A DNA stretch of 64,000 nucleotides. Source: Laccaria trichodermophora. Its lineage: Eukaryota > Basidiomycota > Agaricomycetes > Agaricales > Hydnangiaceae. This document shows positions 22,635 to 34,278 of the stretch, one piece after another. The notes under the pieces were generated by a model that saw only the letters and a list, made by a program, of their open reading frames with translations, was not told where the DNA came from and made no database searches. Every line of letters starts with the position of its first letter. The stretch's first letter is position 1. Location: assembly GCA_018417955.1 (NCBI GenBank), contig JACTVC010000002.1:4526001-4590000 (forward strand), read 5' to 3'. The position numbers and the translations under genes were made by a program.

Positions 22635-22764
22635 ATACAGCATATACGAACTTTTGTTTGGCATCCCGGTTATTCTATATCGTTTGAAGTATCACGAGTT
22701 CGCCTATTACCATCCATATGTCACTGATCCCGGATGGTTCGTTCAGCTTTCATTACTTTACTTT

Positions 22765-24665
22765 TTACATATTTCCTGAAAATTCATAGGATTCCTTCTC
22801 CTCCACCTCCTTGTCTGAAAGTCCTCCCATCTCTCCGGCCAATTCGAGATCAATAGACGATGTTTTGTGATTTGGGTTGGTCATAATGTGCGGGGAACTA
22901 TCGCCCGAAGAACTGGTGGTAAGAGGGTAAGGGTTTCTGGGAAGTGTATCAATTAGTCGTTCACTTACGGAAACTCTGCCATTGTGATGTGTTCAGTTGT
23001 GACGTGAATTTCAGGCCTTGTCAGGGCGTTGAACTTTTGAGATTTGGCTGCCATGGCACCTCTACGAGTGGGGTTGCTTCCCGCAACGTTCGACATGGAA
23101 TGAACATAAACGTCTGTTGCGCTAAATTCCAGCAGTCGAATTACCGCGCGAGTCGCAGCAATAGATCTACGTCCAGGTGCAAGTTAAGTATCAAGAGAAG
23201 ATTAAAATCGAGGCTCCTACGTGATCGTAGCGGCAGGAATCTTTTATTTTGCGTGAGCATGAATTCGACAGAAAAGAACAGGTTAAACTTACGGTGGCAA
23301 TCCTAAAAGTGATTTCAACCATTAATCAACAAACGCAACAAGGTGGGGCAACTGGCATCTTACACGTTCATTGGGGCTGAATTGTCATCGATCAGAAAGA
23401 GACGTAAGTACCGGTGTAAAATTTACTCACTATTAAGGTCTAAGACATTGAGAACCTTTCAATTCGGCGTCATATAGTCCAGTCTTACAGTATAGAATGG
23501 AAGGGACACACAGCGGGTATACAGTTTGTCGAGAACGAAACAAGGAAATATACAAGACCATCTTGGAAAAGGAGCTTCCAAAGATCAGTCCTGGCAGAAT
23601 GTCGTCCAAGCAACGCAACGGCGGTGAAGATGAGAATGATAAGATCAAATCCCATGGCTAGTAGGGTGACATCGCAAGAGTCAGTATTATCCACGTTGAG
23701 AGAAAAAAAAAGGGGGGGCGAGCGTACTGAAAAAGAATGTAGTATTGAGTAAGGACGGGTTTGTCTGAGTAACAACACATGCTTGATATGCCGGCTCCCA
23801 CTGAGCGGTAACGATAAACATGGTGCGGTAGAGTAACGTCCAATGTGCCAGGCAGATGATACCGAGTGTGATTATTACTGAGAGCTTGCGCTCCCACAGT
23901 GCAATACTAAAAAATGATACATTCAGTCGTGGCAAGAGACAAACGAATTTAAAGACGAACGTTCGGAGCATGAGAGACGTAGATGCACAAAGAATAGCCA
24001 TGTTTCCTGTCCACTGAGGGGTAAAAGTTTTTTAAATTCGCGATTGAGTGATTAAGTAGTGAAGATGTACCGAATTGAAGAAGAAAAGAACCTGAAAGGA
24101 AATTAGCGCACTTGTTTCACTTATTCAAATTACAGAGAGCTCAGAGCATACCCGGCAATTGATCTAACGGAACCGCCAGTGAGCGAACAGAGACGCGAGT
24201 AGCAGAGCCGGAATGGAGTACCTCCGTGGTTACTGATAAGGATATAATCCTTGATACAATACGTTAAGATTGGAATAGTTCACAGAAATCGGAGCTCTTA
24301 CAAGCCAAGGAACGCCAGAAGCATGCAGTAGCGGCACAGAAAGAAAAACACTACGCATCAATTTAGGCCAGGCATTTCTAGACTGATAGAAAAACGCATA
24401 CCCTGAGAAATAAAATCAAACAGCGTGGAGTCAGTTCTTAGAAAAGGCTTACCAAAGGCCATCGGAACTTGCGGCGTTTGGTTATCAGAGACAACTCAAA
24501 ATCCCAAGTCATGAACAGTTCCCAGAAGTAGACTCCGAAGAGTGTAAAGATGACTTTTTGAAAGATGTCTGGTTAAAAAGTAAGGACCGGTTTATGATAG
24601 TTGCAACTGACCCCCGACTGACCTGCGTCCTTGGCAATTTCTGCGGGGTCTGACCAGTGCACCAT
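22765..24665 (-). CDS. Mushroom-type 7-TM membrane protein with micro-exons (16 exons)
   Basis: Integral membrane protein of a family I associate with basidiomycetes; function unknown. Exons: 24665-24623, 24568-24453, 24402 (1 nt), 24350-24302, 24249-24222, 24163-24152 (12 nt), 24091-24071 (21), 24013-23961, 23906-23728, 23657-23512, 23455-23431 (25), 23376-23364 (13), 23302-23293 (10), 23240-23221 (20), 23166-22969, 22936-22765; 1086 nt, 361 residues. Blocks: MVHWSDPAEIAKDADIFQKV, FGVYFWELFMTWDFE, VFFLCRYCMLLAFLGL, WTGNMAILCASTSLMLRT, IALWERKLSVIITLGII, DLWKLLFQDGLVYFLV, STNCIPAVLNVLDL, RAVIRLLEF. About seven hydrophobic segments precede a Ser-rich cytosolic tail. The final intron (22937-22968) would be only 32 nt; without it the protein ends after MAEFP. 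Converges on the LLPH-like gene. Confidence 0.85.
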
Positions 24666-25330
24666 TGTGAATCGAAATGAGGGTCCTGGAACGTACGAGT
24701 CAGCATTTTGCATGGTTTGGAAACGGGGTGGTGGCGCACCTTGGCCACGGGATAGTAACAGGGGATGATGCTAAGGGAGATACTTTCTTTTCACGCACAG
24801 AGTGTGGTTTTATAACGAGAGGACAGAAGCTCCAAATTGGCCGATCACTTCCTCCGAGATAAAATTAAGGGTACTCGAAGACTCTTCAAAGTAGCGTTTG
24901 CCTTTCAGGCCATTTATGTCACTCCCTTTCGGCAGACAGGCCTCTGGACAAGCTAATTCGGGCATGACGCCAAGCAGAACTTGACCTTGTGTCAAAAGTG
25001 GACAGAAAACAATCGGGTCTTTAGTAGCATTTGAAGGAGGAGTACTGATTTAAATACCTTTCGGGAAGTGTTGCACTTCAGATTTGTTAGGTAAGCCAAC
25101 ACTAGAAGTTGAGTGACGAGTATAATAAGTATAGCTTGTAGTCCCTTTATGTCCGTCATTTCCATGGACTGGGCCACTACATGCTTCGTCGAGGCTTGAA
25201 GGAAGCTGGCGGAAGTGCTAGTAGGCTCTGATCGAAAAATTTCACGTCTGTTTCATGTCCCGTATACTTGAATGTGCTTCGTAGTGCCCAGGATATCAAG
25301 CGACGTGTATTGGCAATTCGGTGGAGACCC
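24666..25330. other. Intergenic region, no supported gene
   Basis: Lies between the 7-TM gene start and the Erb1 stop. It should hold the 7-TM promoter and Erb1 3' sequences. Short frames on both strands have no recognisable domain. I see no repeats. Confidence 0.5.
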
Positions 25331-27945
25331 TTAGCTACACCAGACCGATACATTACCGTCAGCGCCGCCACTGACCAACCAAGGCTGTCTACTACACCAT
25401 TTGACTTGGAGCACCCCAAGTCCCTCCCGAACTTCATGCCCCCGCAAAATCTTCAAGGGTACGATGAGTGGATCTGTCATGAGATCGTTGTACACTCTTG
25501 AGTGGAAAATTTGTATTGATCCATCGTCTGACGAAGAAGCGAATAGTGGATACGACGGGTGGAAATGGAGGGAACGGATGGCGCGTGAGTGGTACCTGGA
25601 TGAAAGGGGTTAGCCTTGTCGTCATTTTTTTTAATCGGGAAAGGTCGTACCTGAGGACCTTGTAAGGCTTTTCACTTAGTTCTAAATCAAACCAGCACAA
25701 CTTTCGGTCATATCCACCAACAATAAGATGGTCTCCTGAGGGATGAACGTCCATAGATGATATCCATTTGATGCCTGGCAGCAAGGTTTTCAAGAGCTTT
25801 TGTTCGGAAAGGTTATAAATTCGGACATATTGCTGGGTCTTGGAAATAATAATGATTCCCAGTTTGTAATCTTAGAAAGTGAGAGACTTACTGCTACAAA
25901 GAAGTGCGGCTTCAAAGGGTGAAAGAGGACTAGCTGTACCACGCCCCGGATTTTTTTGAAGGGGGCTTGAGAATGTCTTCGTGTTACTTGATGGATCCAA
26001 ACGCCACCATGCGCTGTGCCACTGGCTGATGTACAACGGAAGGTCGGCGTTAAGAAAGACAAGCACTTTGTGGGGGCATCACGTACAAACGGTAGAAAGG
26101 TAATCACCCCTGCGGTGCCAAATTATCTGTGTGGGCACTCCGGTTGACGCAGGGAGGTGTATCGTCAGGATTGGCAAATCAACAGACCATGCACTTGAGG
26201 GTGGCGTAACCCACTTGACCGGAGAGGGTGTTGATGGTGCAGGAGGTAGTGTAGTTGGCGCCAACACTGACTGGGTCAGGGAAAGCACTGGTGCAGAGAC
26301 GTTTGGAGGAATGAGCATATGTATGGTATCGTTACTGCGAGGCATGGATAAGACATTATGGTTGAGCTCAAAAGGAAGGACACACATTGCGACAGCAAAA
26401 TAGCTGACATCCGTCCTAGGACACCACTCAACCGCTCCAATTTTCCCTTCAAACGACCATTTCTTAACTTCTCGACCAATATTCACCTCCCAAAGGCTGA
26501 CAACGCCGCCTTCATCGCCGCTGACAACCCACAATCCATCGGGGCTAATGCTGAGAGCCCTTGCGCGTCCTTTCGCGTGATTCAAGCTCAGACTCCGGTA
26601 GATGGGGAATGGCTTCAGGCTGCTGGGGCTTGGTAGCTTCGGTATCAGTGTGTTGGGATCGATATTGAGTTTTACCCGCTGTATCCGCGGGGCCATATAA
26701 AGATCAAGCTGTCGGTTAAAGCGGTCTTTGATGAACCTATCATACGCCGGAACGAGGCGCAAAGAGGAGTACTTCTTCGGAAGATAGTCTCGCTCCCTAT
26801 CTTCTGGATCCAGGGTTTCCCATGCTTTTTGTTCCTCTTCGGTTGGCAGATATTCTTCTGGTGGATTGTAGGATTCTGAGTTGGTGGGAAGCGGTGGTTT
26901 GGGTGCGGGGAGAGGAGGGGGGTGCGACGAGGAAGGTTCCGACCAGATTGAATAGACTTCAAGTTTTTGGGCAGCTTTTGTTTTCGAGGGGACAATGCGG
27001 CCTTGACGAATGGCGCGCACAATTTTCATAACCTTTGCGTTTTAACTGGAGGCCAAAACATGCGAACAAAAAGCACACCTTTTGCTTTTCCCATTTACTT
27101 GGAATCCATCGACGTTTTGGCTCAGGTGCACCGGAGAGAGGCATGACTTCCTGTTTGCTGGTGAACCACTCCGTTGTCGGTTCATATGGGTCGTATGTCG
27201 CATCGGGGACTTCACCCGCGTATAGCCTTTTGATAATATCTAGTTCTTCTATTGTGAGAGGTTTGTCGGCTTGTGCATTTTTGTCAAACGCAGACGTCCT
27301 TTGGAAACAAATTCTTTTAGCCAGAATACTCAAAAAAGTGACGACATTCTCACCATGAGGAAGGATCCTCCACCGTCGCGAGAAATTTGTCAAGTTCATC
27401 TCCCCGAGCAGGTCGAAGGACTTGTTTCCCGTCGATGTCATATCCTACGTGTGGCAGGTCGTCGTACCAATGCATTGGGACATCACCCACGCGGTTTGTA
27501 GTCTTTTTTTACAGGTAAAATGTTTTATTGAAGAGGGCTATAAAGAAATGCTCACATCTTCAGTGGAAGAATCAGAGTCATAATCTGGCTCTATTTTGGG
27601 ATAGACGCGTTTGAGTTTCCCAGTGATGTCTGATATAACGTTTTTAGACTTGGGGAAGAGGTGGATTTCAGAATCATCAGACTCCTCCTCCTCGTCATCG
27701 TAGTCGTCGTGGCTTTCCCCACTGTTTTGCTCGTCAGATTCGTCGTCTTCTTCTTCGCCATCGCTTGCTACGTCGATTTCGGGAAACTCTTCCAGTTGAC
27801 CATCGTCCGAGTCTACACTACCCCCGGCCTCCTCGTCGCTCAACATCTCCAAGTTTCCGGCATCTTGATAAGATTTCGAAGAGAAATCTTCATCCTGAGA
27901 TTCCTTGCGCTTTTTTGATGATCTCTTCGCGTCGTCCAGCGCCAT
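25331..27945 (-). CDS. ERB1: Ribosome biogenesis protein Erb1/BOP1
   Basis: Nucleolar scaffold of the PeBoW complex (Nop7-Erb1-Ytm1), required for 27S pre-rRNA processing and 60S assembly. Exons: 27945-27556, 27502-27354, 27298-27079, 27032-26386, 26334-26087, 26025-25892, 25838-25651, 25595-25331; 2241 nt, 746 residues. The N-terminus is strongly acidic ([20 protein letters not shown]). The BOP1 N-terminal domain follows: [59 protein letters not shown] seven-bladed WD40 propeller closes the protein: [74 protein letters not shown]. Start codon is 159 bp from the divergent ARP4 start. Confidence 0.95.
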
Positions 27946-28104
27946 GTTTGGAACGCGGTCAAATGGAAAAAGTTTGATTGAGGATTTGTGGCACGTGGTA
28001 CTTAATGAACGCCGATAGCCTGCCTTTCAAACACACCACCATAAGCTCATTGACTGAAACGGAGAAAGTTGATCTTTCAGAATCGCTTTCAAGTTGCTTT
28101 CAAA

Positions 28105-29825
28105 ATGGTGAACTATGGAGGAGGTATGTCGACCTTCTTTGCTCAGAGATAAGGTGTTTTGACCCGTGAGTGTAGATGAAGTTTCGGCACTGGTTGTGGA
28201 CATTGGCTCATCTTCATTGCGTGCAGGATATGCCGGAGATGACACCCCAAAAGCCATTATACCCACCTCATACGGGTACTTGCCAGCGCCTCCTGACGCT
28301 GATATTTCAATGCTGGATGTTACTGAAGGAAAAGATCCTGTGAATACACCCAAATTTGCGAAGATCTACATTGGACAGAACGGGCCCTCAATATGGAGAG
28401 AAGGGATGGAAATTGGAAACCCTGTCATTGACGGTCTCAGTACGTACAAAAATTTGGTCACTTCGAGTCCCAGCGAACATTTCTCAAAGTCCAGGATTTT
28501 AACCCCATCCCTCCACTGATTGAGCACGCTCTGAAGGAAGTCATGCGTTGCACCCCCTCAGAACACCCCACACTCGTAACGGAACCCACTTGGAATACGA
28601 CTGCGAATCGGGAGAGAATGGCAGAAATTATGTTTGAGGAGTTCAACGTGCCCGCCTTTTACATTGCGAACACTGGTGTGCTGAACGCGTACGCTAAACG
28701 TCTATAAGTGCAAGGAAATTGGTATACTGACGGTGCATAATAGGTTTGCCGCCGGAAAAGGGTCCGCCCTAGTCATTGATGTTGGCCAATCCATGGCAAG
28801 CGTAACTCCCGTGGTCGATGGCTTTGTTCTTCGAAAAGGTCTCGTTTACACGGCACTTCCCAAGCTTGTTCACGCTCATGCTCGACATACGCTTGCCTCC
28901 CCTACACAATCTCGAAGAGCTATTGAACTCTTGCCTCATCAGTTGATTTCCAATAAAGTGGTACGTTCTTAGTTCTGCGTCAGACTCCTCCTACATAGGT
29001 GAATAAGAATGTGACGTAGCCCATTGAGCCGGGCCAATCTCCGAGGTATACCCTTCGTCAAGATCGAATGCAGGGAACTACTGAGAGCTGGCGAAATTGG
29101 GCAGAGGCGAGGGAGGTTGATGAGTGGATTCAAAGTGTTGCTGGTGTTTTGGACCAAGGGTGGAACGATCAGTATGGTTTATTGTCTTTCTAATAGTCAT
29201 TGGTGTTGATGACAATGAACAGGGCAGCAGCATCGAGACCCGCAAAGCAGTACGAATTTCCCACAGGCTACAACACATATTTTGGAGCGGATCGTTTCCA
29301 TGTCGGAGAGCAATTCTTTTGGCATTCGCCGCAGCTAGTGGTGTGTGCTACTATAGGTGTCCTCTTCTTCCGCTAATTGTCAATACACAGGCGTCGAATC
29401 CCAGTCTGCCGAAGAATATCCCGGCCCTCATTACAGAGTCGCTGCGAGCTTGTGATCCTGAGCTCCGCCAGGTGCTCATGGGGAATGTTGTCCTCACAGG
29501 TGGCGGAAGTCTCTTCTCTGGCTTTACGGATCGGTTGTCGACAGAACTTTCGAGGACGTTCCCGCACGTGAGATGTGTCCGTTTTGTAGATTTGGCAGCC
29601 GCTCATAGTTCACTAGACGAAGATACATGCCCCTGGAAATCCTGTTGAACGCCGATACGGTGGCTGGTTGGGGGGTAGCATCTTGGCGAGCTTGGGGACA
29701 TTCCATCAGCTATGGATTAGTAAAGAAGAGTGGCAGGTATGTTGGACTCAATATGCACCCGTGCAGAGACTAATTCATGACCCCAGGAACACGGCAAGGC
29801 AATCATTGGTCAAAGATGTAAGTAG
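28105..29825 (+). CDS. ARP4: Actin-related protein Arp4 (INO80/SWR1/NuA4 subunit)
   Basis: Nuclear actin-related protein shared by chromatin-modifying complexes. Exons: 28105-28123, 28176-28439, 28490-28688, 28744-28960, 29020-29171, 29223-29340, 29391-29567, 29617-29736, 29787-29825; 1305 nt, 434 residues. Start [19 protein letters not shown] with [19 protein letters not shown] is the Arp4/BAF53 hallmark. Further blocks: [114 protein letters not shown]. The final exon is 39 nt. All joins are in frame with introns of 49-59 nt. Head-to-head with ERB1. Confidence 0.95.
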
Positions 29826-30537
29826 AATCGGTTCTTGGTGCTCCATACTGTTCGTGGGTACCTTTGTGGCATCTATCTGTGCACAAGTTCCCTAGAGGGA
29901 AATGCAAGATTGTAATTTCATTTGGGTACAAAACACAACAATGTATATGCAAAAGTAGAGTTCCGACCAAGGGAGTAGCACAGCCCTTCCCAAGAGCGGA
30001 TAAGACAGCCAGCTATGTATTACCATCCTCCTGCCAACTGAGGAAGCCCATTTTTCCAACGTGAAAAAAAAAGAAAAAGTTGCTGGAGGGTGTCGGACAG
30101 TAAGATCAGGGTGGTGCAAGCACAAAAAAATGAAGGGAGGGGCTGCCTTGGAATATATACATGGAAAGCTAAGTCCTTTCAAATCCCTCACCGCAGGAAT
30201 AGGGAAGAAGGACAAGGTGAAGGAGTGTGTAGAAAAAGTGAAAAGGGTGTGGAAGAGAATTGGTAAAGTTACCCGTGCAATGACGGTGGGGGTGTTACAG
30301 TGTAGAAGGATAACCGATGTGCAAAAGAATGCGGGTTTGAAAAATGAGTATCACAAAAGAGGGGGAAACAAAAGACCCAGTCTCGCGCACAGATTTGTGT
30401 CATCATCCGACAATCTTCTGAAAAGCGTCCAGCCAGCCGACCGAATATATAAGCCAAATCTGTAGGTTAGGGGAAGAAGAAAATGGTGGTAAAAAGGCAG
30501 TTTGTCGTAAGGAAATGGGTGTATGTGCGTGCGAATC
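29826..30537. other. Intergenic region between convergent genes
   Basis: About 700 bp holding the 3' regions of Arp4 (+) and the Q-rich gene (-). A 134-codon plus-strand frame (30061-30465) is Lys/Arg-rich with no ATG at its start and no family resemblance; I treat it as non-coding. Confidence 0.5.
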
Positions 30538-32034
30538 TCAATAGGCTTCAACAAACTCCCGCCTCTCCCTTGCATCCATCAACATGCCCAGACCGCCGAT
30601 GGCCTTTCTCCTGATGCGTGTGGCAAAGTTCTTGGGACCAAGCTCATCTGATCCCGAAGGTGGCCCTCGGGGCTGCCTTGTTGGTTGGCTAACCATCCTG
30701 TGGCTTGCAACGGATACGGTCGGGTAGTATTGAGTTTGATCGGAAGGGCTGGCAGACACGGGTCGACCGATACCGAGTCCTTCGTACAACTTCTTGGAGG
30801 CCTCTTCGCGCGGCGAGAGGGGCATTTCGTTGGACGAGGCAGAGCGGGGCGTGGTAGGAGATGAAGCAGACTTTACGGATGATCCGGAGGACTGGCTATC
30901 CCGATCCGTCTCGTCATCTGTTGTGTCAATGGTGACAGCCGGTAAGGATTGCGATACGACGGAGCTGAAACGGAGTGGCTGAGGCCGGAATTTGGGACCC
31001 GAGGTTGAAAGCGGGGAGGAGGGAAGTGGAGAAGTTCTCTGATTCTCGCTCGGAGGGGTCACTCTGACACTGGGAGAAGAGACGGTGCGGTTACCGCTAA
31101 GGACGGAATTATTGTTACCGCCCCTCCTCCAAGAAGAGGCAGAGTCAGATTTGGAAGGAACGCCCGCGGTGTAGGTGTTGCTGGAGGCCAAGTTCCCAAG
31201 AGAAGTACCGCCGCTAATGACGGTGGTCGAATGAGGAGTTGGGGGTGGGGCAGGGTGTTCTTCGCGTTCTTCAAAGCGAGGCATGCCATTGAGGCTGGTT
31301 GTGCGGCTGCCGAATCTTCCACCCAAAGCGGCGGTCATCGGAACATGATCATCAGAGCCTCCTGCCACTCCGAGTTGGGACCTGAGTTGGTCTGCTTGAT
31401 TGGCGCGGCGCATCTGAGCGCTGAGGGTGGCCGCTCGTAGATCGAACGAGTTTGTCATTGGACCAGCAGTGGCAGGTGGGTTGAAGCTGGTGCGTCTCTC
31501 ACGAACCTGAGGTTGCGCCTGCTGTTGCTGCTGCTGGATCTGAGCTTGAGCGAGTAGTTCTGCCTGATATTGCTGCGCTTGAAGTGCCTAAAAGTATGAT
31601 GAGTCATCATGTGGGTGAGGTGACAGATAGAATACCTGGATCCTCATCATCTCTAACTGAAGCATTTGCATCTGCATAGCCTGGTTTTGCTGAACAAGCT
31701 GGGCTTGGGGCATCATGTGAGGGTAAGAGGGGGTGAAAGGGACGCTGTTGGGGTTCATCCCTCTGGCCTGCTGCTGATGGGAGAAGCGATTGTTTGGCCC
31801 ATCGATGGCGGCGGTCAAAGAAACAGACCTATTAGAGTAAGGTGTGTGCTGAGGCAACTCCTGGTACAGGTCCTCCTCTTCGATACTGTTCTGATGTTGG
31901 GAAACAAAGCGAGGGATGGTGAAAGCGCCCGTGGGAGCAGCGGTGTGAGGAACATTGAGTGAAGTGGTGCGAACACCGCCAGTGCGGAGACCAGCAAGAA
32001 GAGAGGCACGATTGTTGGGATTTGCGGTAGTCAT
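30538..32034 (-). CDS. Low-complexity Q/S/P-rich protein, function unknown
   Basis: Exons 32034-31636 and 31587-30538 (intron 48 nt, GTATTC...TTTTAG) give 1449 nt, 482 residues. The N-terminus reads MTTANPNNRASLLAGLRTGG. A glutamine/methionine-rich helix crosses the splice site (QLVQQNQAMQMQMLQLEMMR, then ALQAQQYQAELLAQAQIQQQ). A Ser/Pro/Thr-rich region follows (SSPSVRVTPPSENQRTSPLP), and the protein ends in a short conserved-looking block (GPKNFATRIRRKAIGGLGML MDARERREFVEAY, continuous in the protein). Such composition suits a disordered regulatory or RNA-associated protein, but no domain is recognisable. Confidence 0.78.
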
Positions 32035-32329
32035 TGCTTTGGATAGATATTGGTTGGTGGTGGCGGTTGGTTGATTATGAAGGGATGATTATAATTGCTG
32101 CAGCAATGTTAGAAAGAGAAAAAGCAAAGGAAAAGAAAAAAAGACCAACTGAAGAGAACAGCAAATTTGAAGTGATTTTGGATGATATATTATTTAAAAA
32201 GTTGAAAAGAGACAAAGGTAAAAAGGGTGGACACAGACAGTGACAGAAGAGAGAGAGTAAGAGAGTGGGACAACACGTCACAAATGTCACAATCAATGCA
32301 CAACACATCACACACGTCACACTCAACGT

Positions 32330-33012
32330 CTATAAATACTTTCTCGCACTAGCCCGCACTCGACTGTCAAAAACATTGCTTCGGATTACACTGTGAGCCG
32401 TGTGGAATGGGTTCATCATCGTCTGCATAATAAAGATAAAAAAATATCATTTCAACATTGTCCAACAAACACACCTTCACGTACAACTCCCACACCTCTG
32501 CAAAGAATCCCCTGATCCCTTCGTCGTTCTTGCCTTCGTGCAGCAGCACAAACTTCATATCTGTCCATTCATCAGCTCAATTCTTTAAATTCTCCACTCA
32601 ATACCCTCACTTCCAGCTGTAACAAACGCAGACACCGTCCATTCATTAAACTTGTCCACCGACTTTAAATACCTGTTCCGCCGTCAGGGCTGCTACTTTT
32701 GTAATTATAAACGCACATTGTATTCTCTTTGCGCATCGTATCCTCAATCGCATCAAGACTCGCATTGGCAATCATCTGAATCACATGTCGGTCCTGTCCT
32801 CCCCCCATCCGAACACCCCCACCGGTTGTGTGTTGCGTTGCGCTTGACGCGCCTGACAGCGCCGTAAGTGTTCCAGCAAACGCCGATGTTGACCATGTCG
32901 GCAGATTGGATGCAAGAGGCGAGGTTGTGCTTGGAGCAGGTTTCGTAGAGTGGTGTGTGAGGCTATAGAGAGGCGTATCTGACGGCGAGAGGAGGAAGAG
33001 ATGATGCGACAT
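32330..33012 (-). CDS. TRS20: TRAPP complex subunit Trs20/sedlin (TRAPPC2)
   Basis: Longin-fold subunit of the TRAPP tethering complexes in ER-Golgi transport and autophagy. Exons: 33012-32717, 32672-32611, 32560-32475, 32422-32330; 537 nt, 178 residues. Motifs: [18 protein letters not shown] at the start, [79 protein letters not shown] and the C-terminal [15 protein letters not shown] Ser/Thr/Gly-rich insertion of about 45 residues after the first strand makes it longer than the usual ~140-residue subunit. Only 50 bp separate its start codon from that of the divergent rhomboid gene. Confidence 0.93.
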
Positions 33013-33062
33013 GATGTCAAGACGCGTTTACGCGTAAACATCTCACAACAAACGATTTTGTT

Positions 33063-34143
33063 ATGATCCTTTTTAAACGTCTTCCTCCGCTCTCTCGTCT
33101 ATCCTCTCCGTCGCGTTCACCTCGGCTTCACTCTTTGTCGTCACGTCTACCATGTACACCAGCCACCTTTCCACGATCCTTCTTCACATCGACCCCCTCC
33201 TCCCTGCGATACCACCCATTACCTCGTTCCCACTCTAGCCGCCACAACTTCTTTGGTTTTTTGGACCAGATTCCACAAAACACCATCTTCTATGGCATCA
33301 TTGGCCTCAACGCCACGGTCTTTGCCATGTGGTTCATGTCGACACAAAAATACGTGTGTATAATTCCTATCCTTCTCCCACTCAGCAGACCAACGAGTTC
33401 GCCAGAAACAAGAACATGATCCCTCGGCGCTCGTCTGGATGCACCAAAACTTCACCAACTCTTGGCAGAATATTTCATCTGGTCGAATGTCAGTCTTATT
33501 CCCGTCCAGGTATCTTCGATGCTAAATTTCTCGCCAGATGGACTCCTGTCACATCTTGTTTCTCCCATAAAGATTTTGGCCATATTTTTTTCAATGGTTT
33601 TACTTTTTACTTTATGGCACAACCTGTGCTGCAGATGCTTGGAAGTCGCTCATTTCTATTTCTCTACATCGGAGGTTTGTTCCGTACCCACACACTCAAA
33701 TTAAACCTCATCAAAACGATTTCTGTAGGCGGACTTGTATCTGCTCTTGTAGGCATGGGATACGCCAATTTCATTGATCGAAAAGATCGCCCAGCTCACG
33801 GGGCAAGCGGCAAGTGATCCTTACCCTTTCTTCTCCCTTGGTTGGTCATCAACTTTTGTTAGGTGCCATCTATTCTGTTGTCGCTCTTCTTGCTTGTGTC
33901 GCCCCTAGAATGACTTTTCAGCTGTACGGCATTATACCCATACCCGCTTGGCTAGCCGTCACAGGCCTTTTCGCATACGACACGTATTCTACCGTCGCTG
34001 ACAAGGTCAGTAGTCGCACCCACCAGTGTCGTTGTTCTTATAAATTATACTTTAAGCGAGGTAACACCGACACCGTTGGCCATGTCGCAGGCATGCTGGC
34101 AGGCGTTGGATATTTTTTGGCAAAGCGATTCCGACTCTTTTAG
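33063..34143 (+). CDS. PCP1: Mitochondrial rhomboid protease (Pcp1/PARL type)
   Basis: Intramembrane serine protease of the mitochondrial inner membrane. Exons: 33063-33357, 33386-33488 (or from 33389), 33538-33674, 33729-33809, 33863-34005, 34057-34143; 281 or 280 residues. The Arg/Ser-rich N-terminus (MILFKRLPPLSRLSSPSRSP) is an import signal. Catalytic Ser lies in HGASGAIYSVVALLA (GxSG) and catalytic His in GHVAGMLAGVGYFLAKR. Other family blocks: PSALVWMHQNFTNSWQN, WTPVTSCFSHKDFGHIFFNG, FTFYFMAQPVL. Intron 33810-33862 has a GC donor (AGCG/GCAAGT) inside the GASG codons. The first intron must be only 28 or 31 nt (GTATAA...CTCAG or CAGCAG) to keep frame, which is unusual. The gene itself is secure. 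Confidence 0.92.
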
Positions 34144-34278
34144 GCAGCCATTTGCCACTAGAAAACGTAGTAGAATCTTGCAGACATCCATAACTTGTAC
34201 TGGGTAAATAATGGTAATAGGGGCAATACTCTCCGCAACTAGAAAACATCCGAATTCGTGATGTGGTCGAAAAAGGGC

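Noticed and set aside
30061..30465. 134-codon Lys/Arg-rich plus-strand frame
   Set aside because: No ATG at its start, lies between convergent genes in 3' untranslated sequence, and shows no family resemblance.
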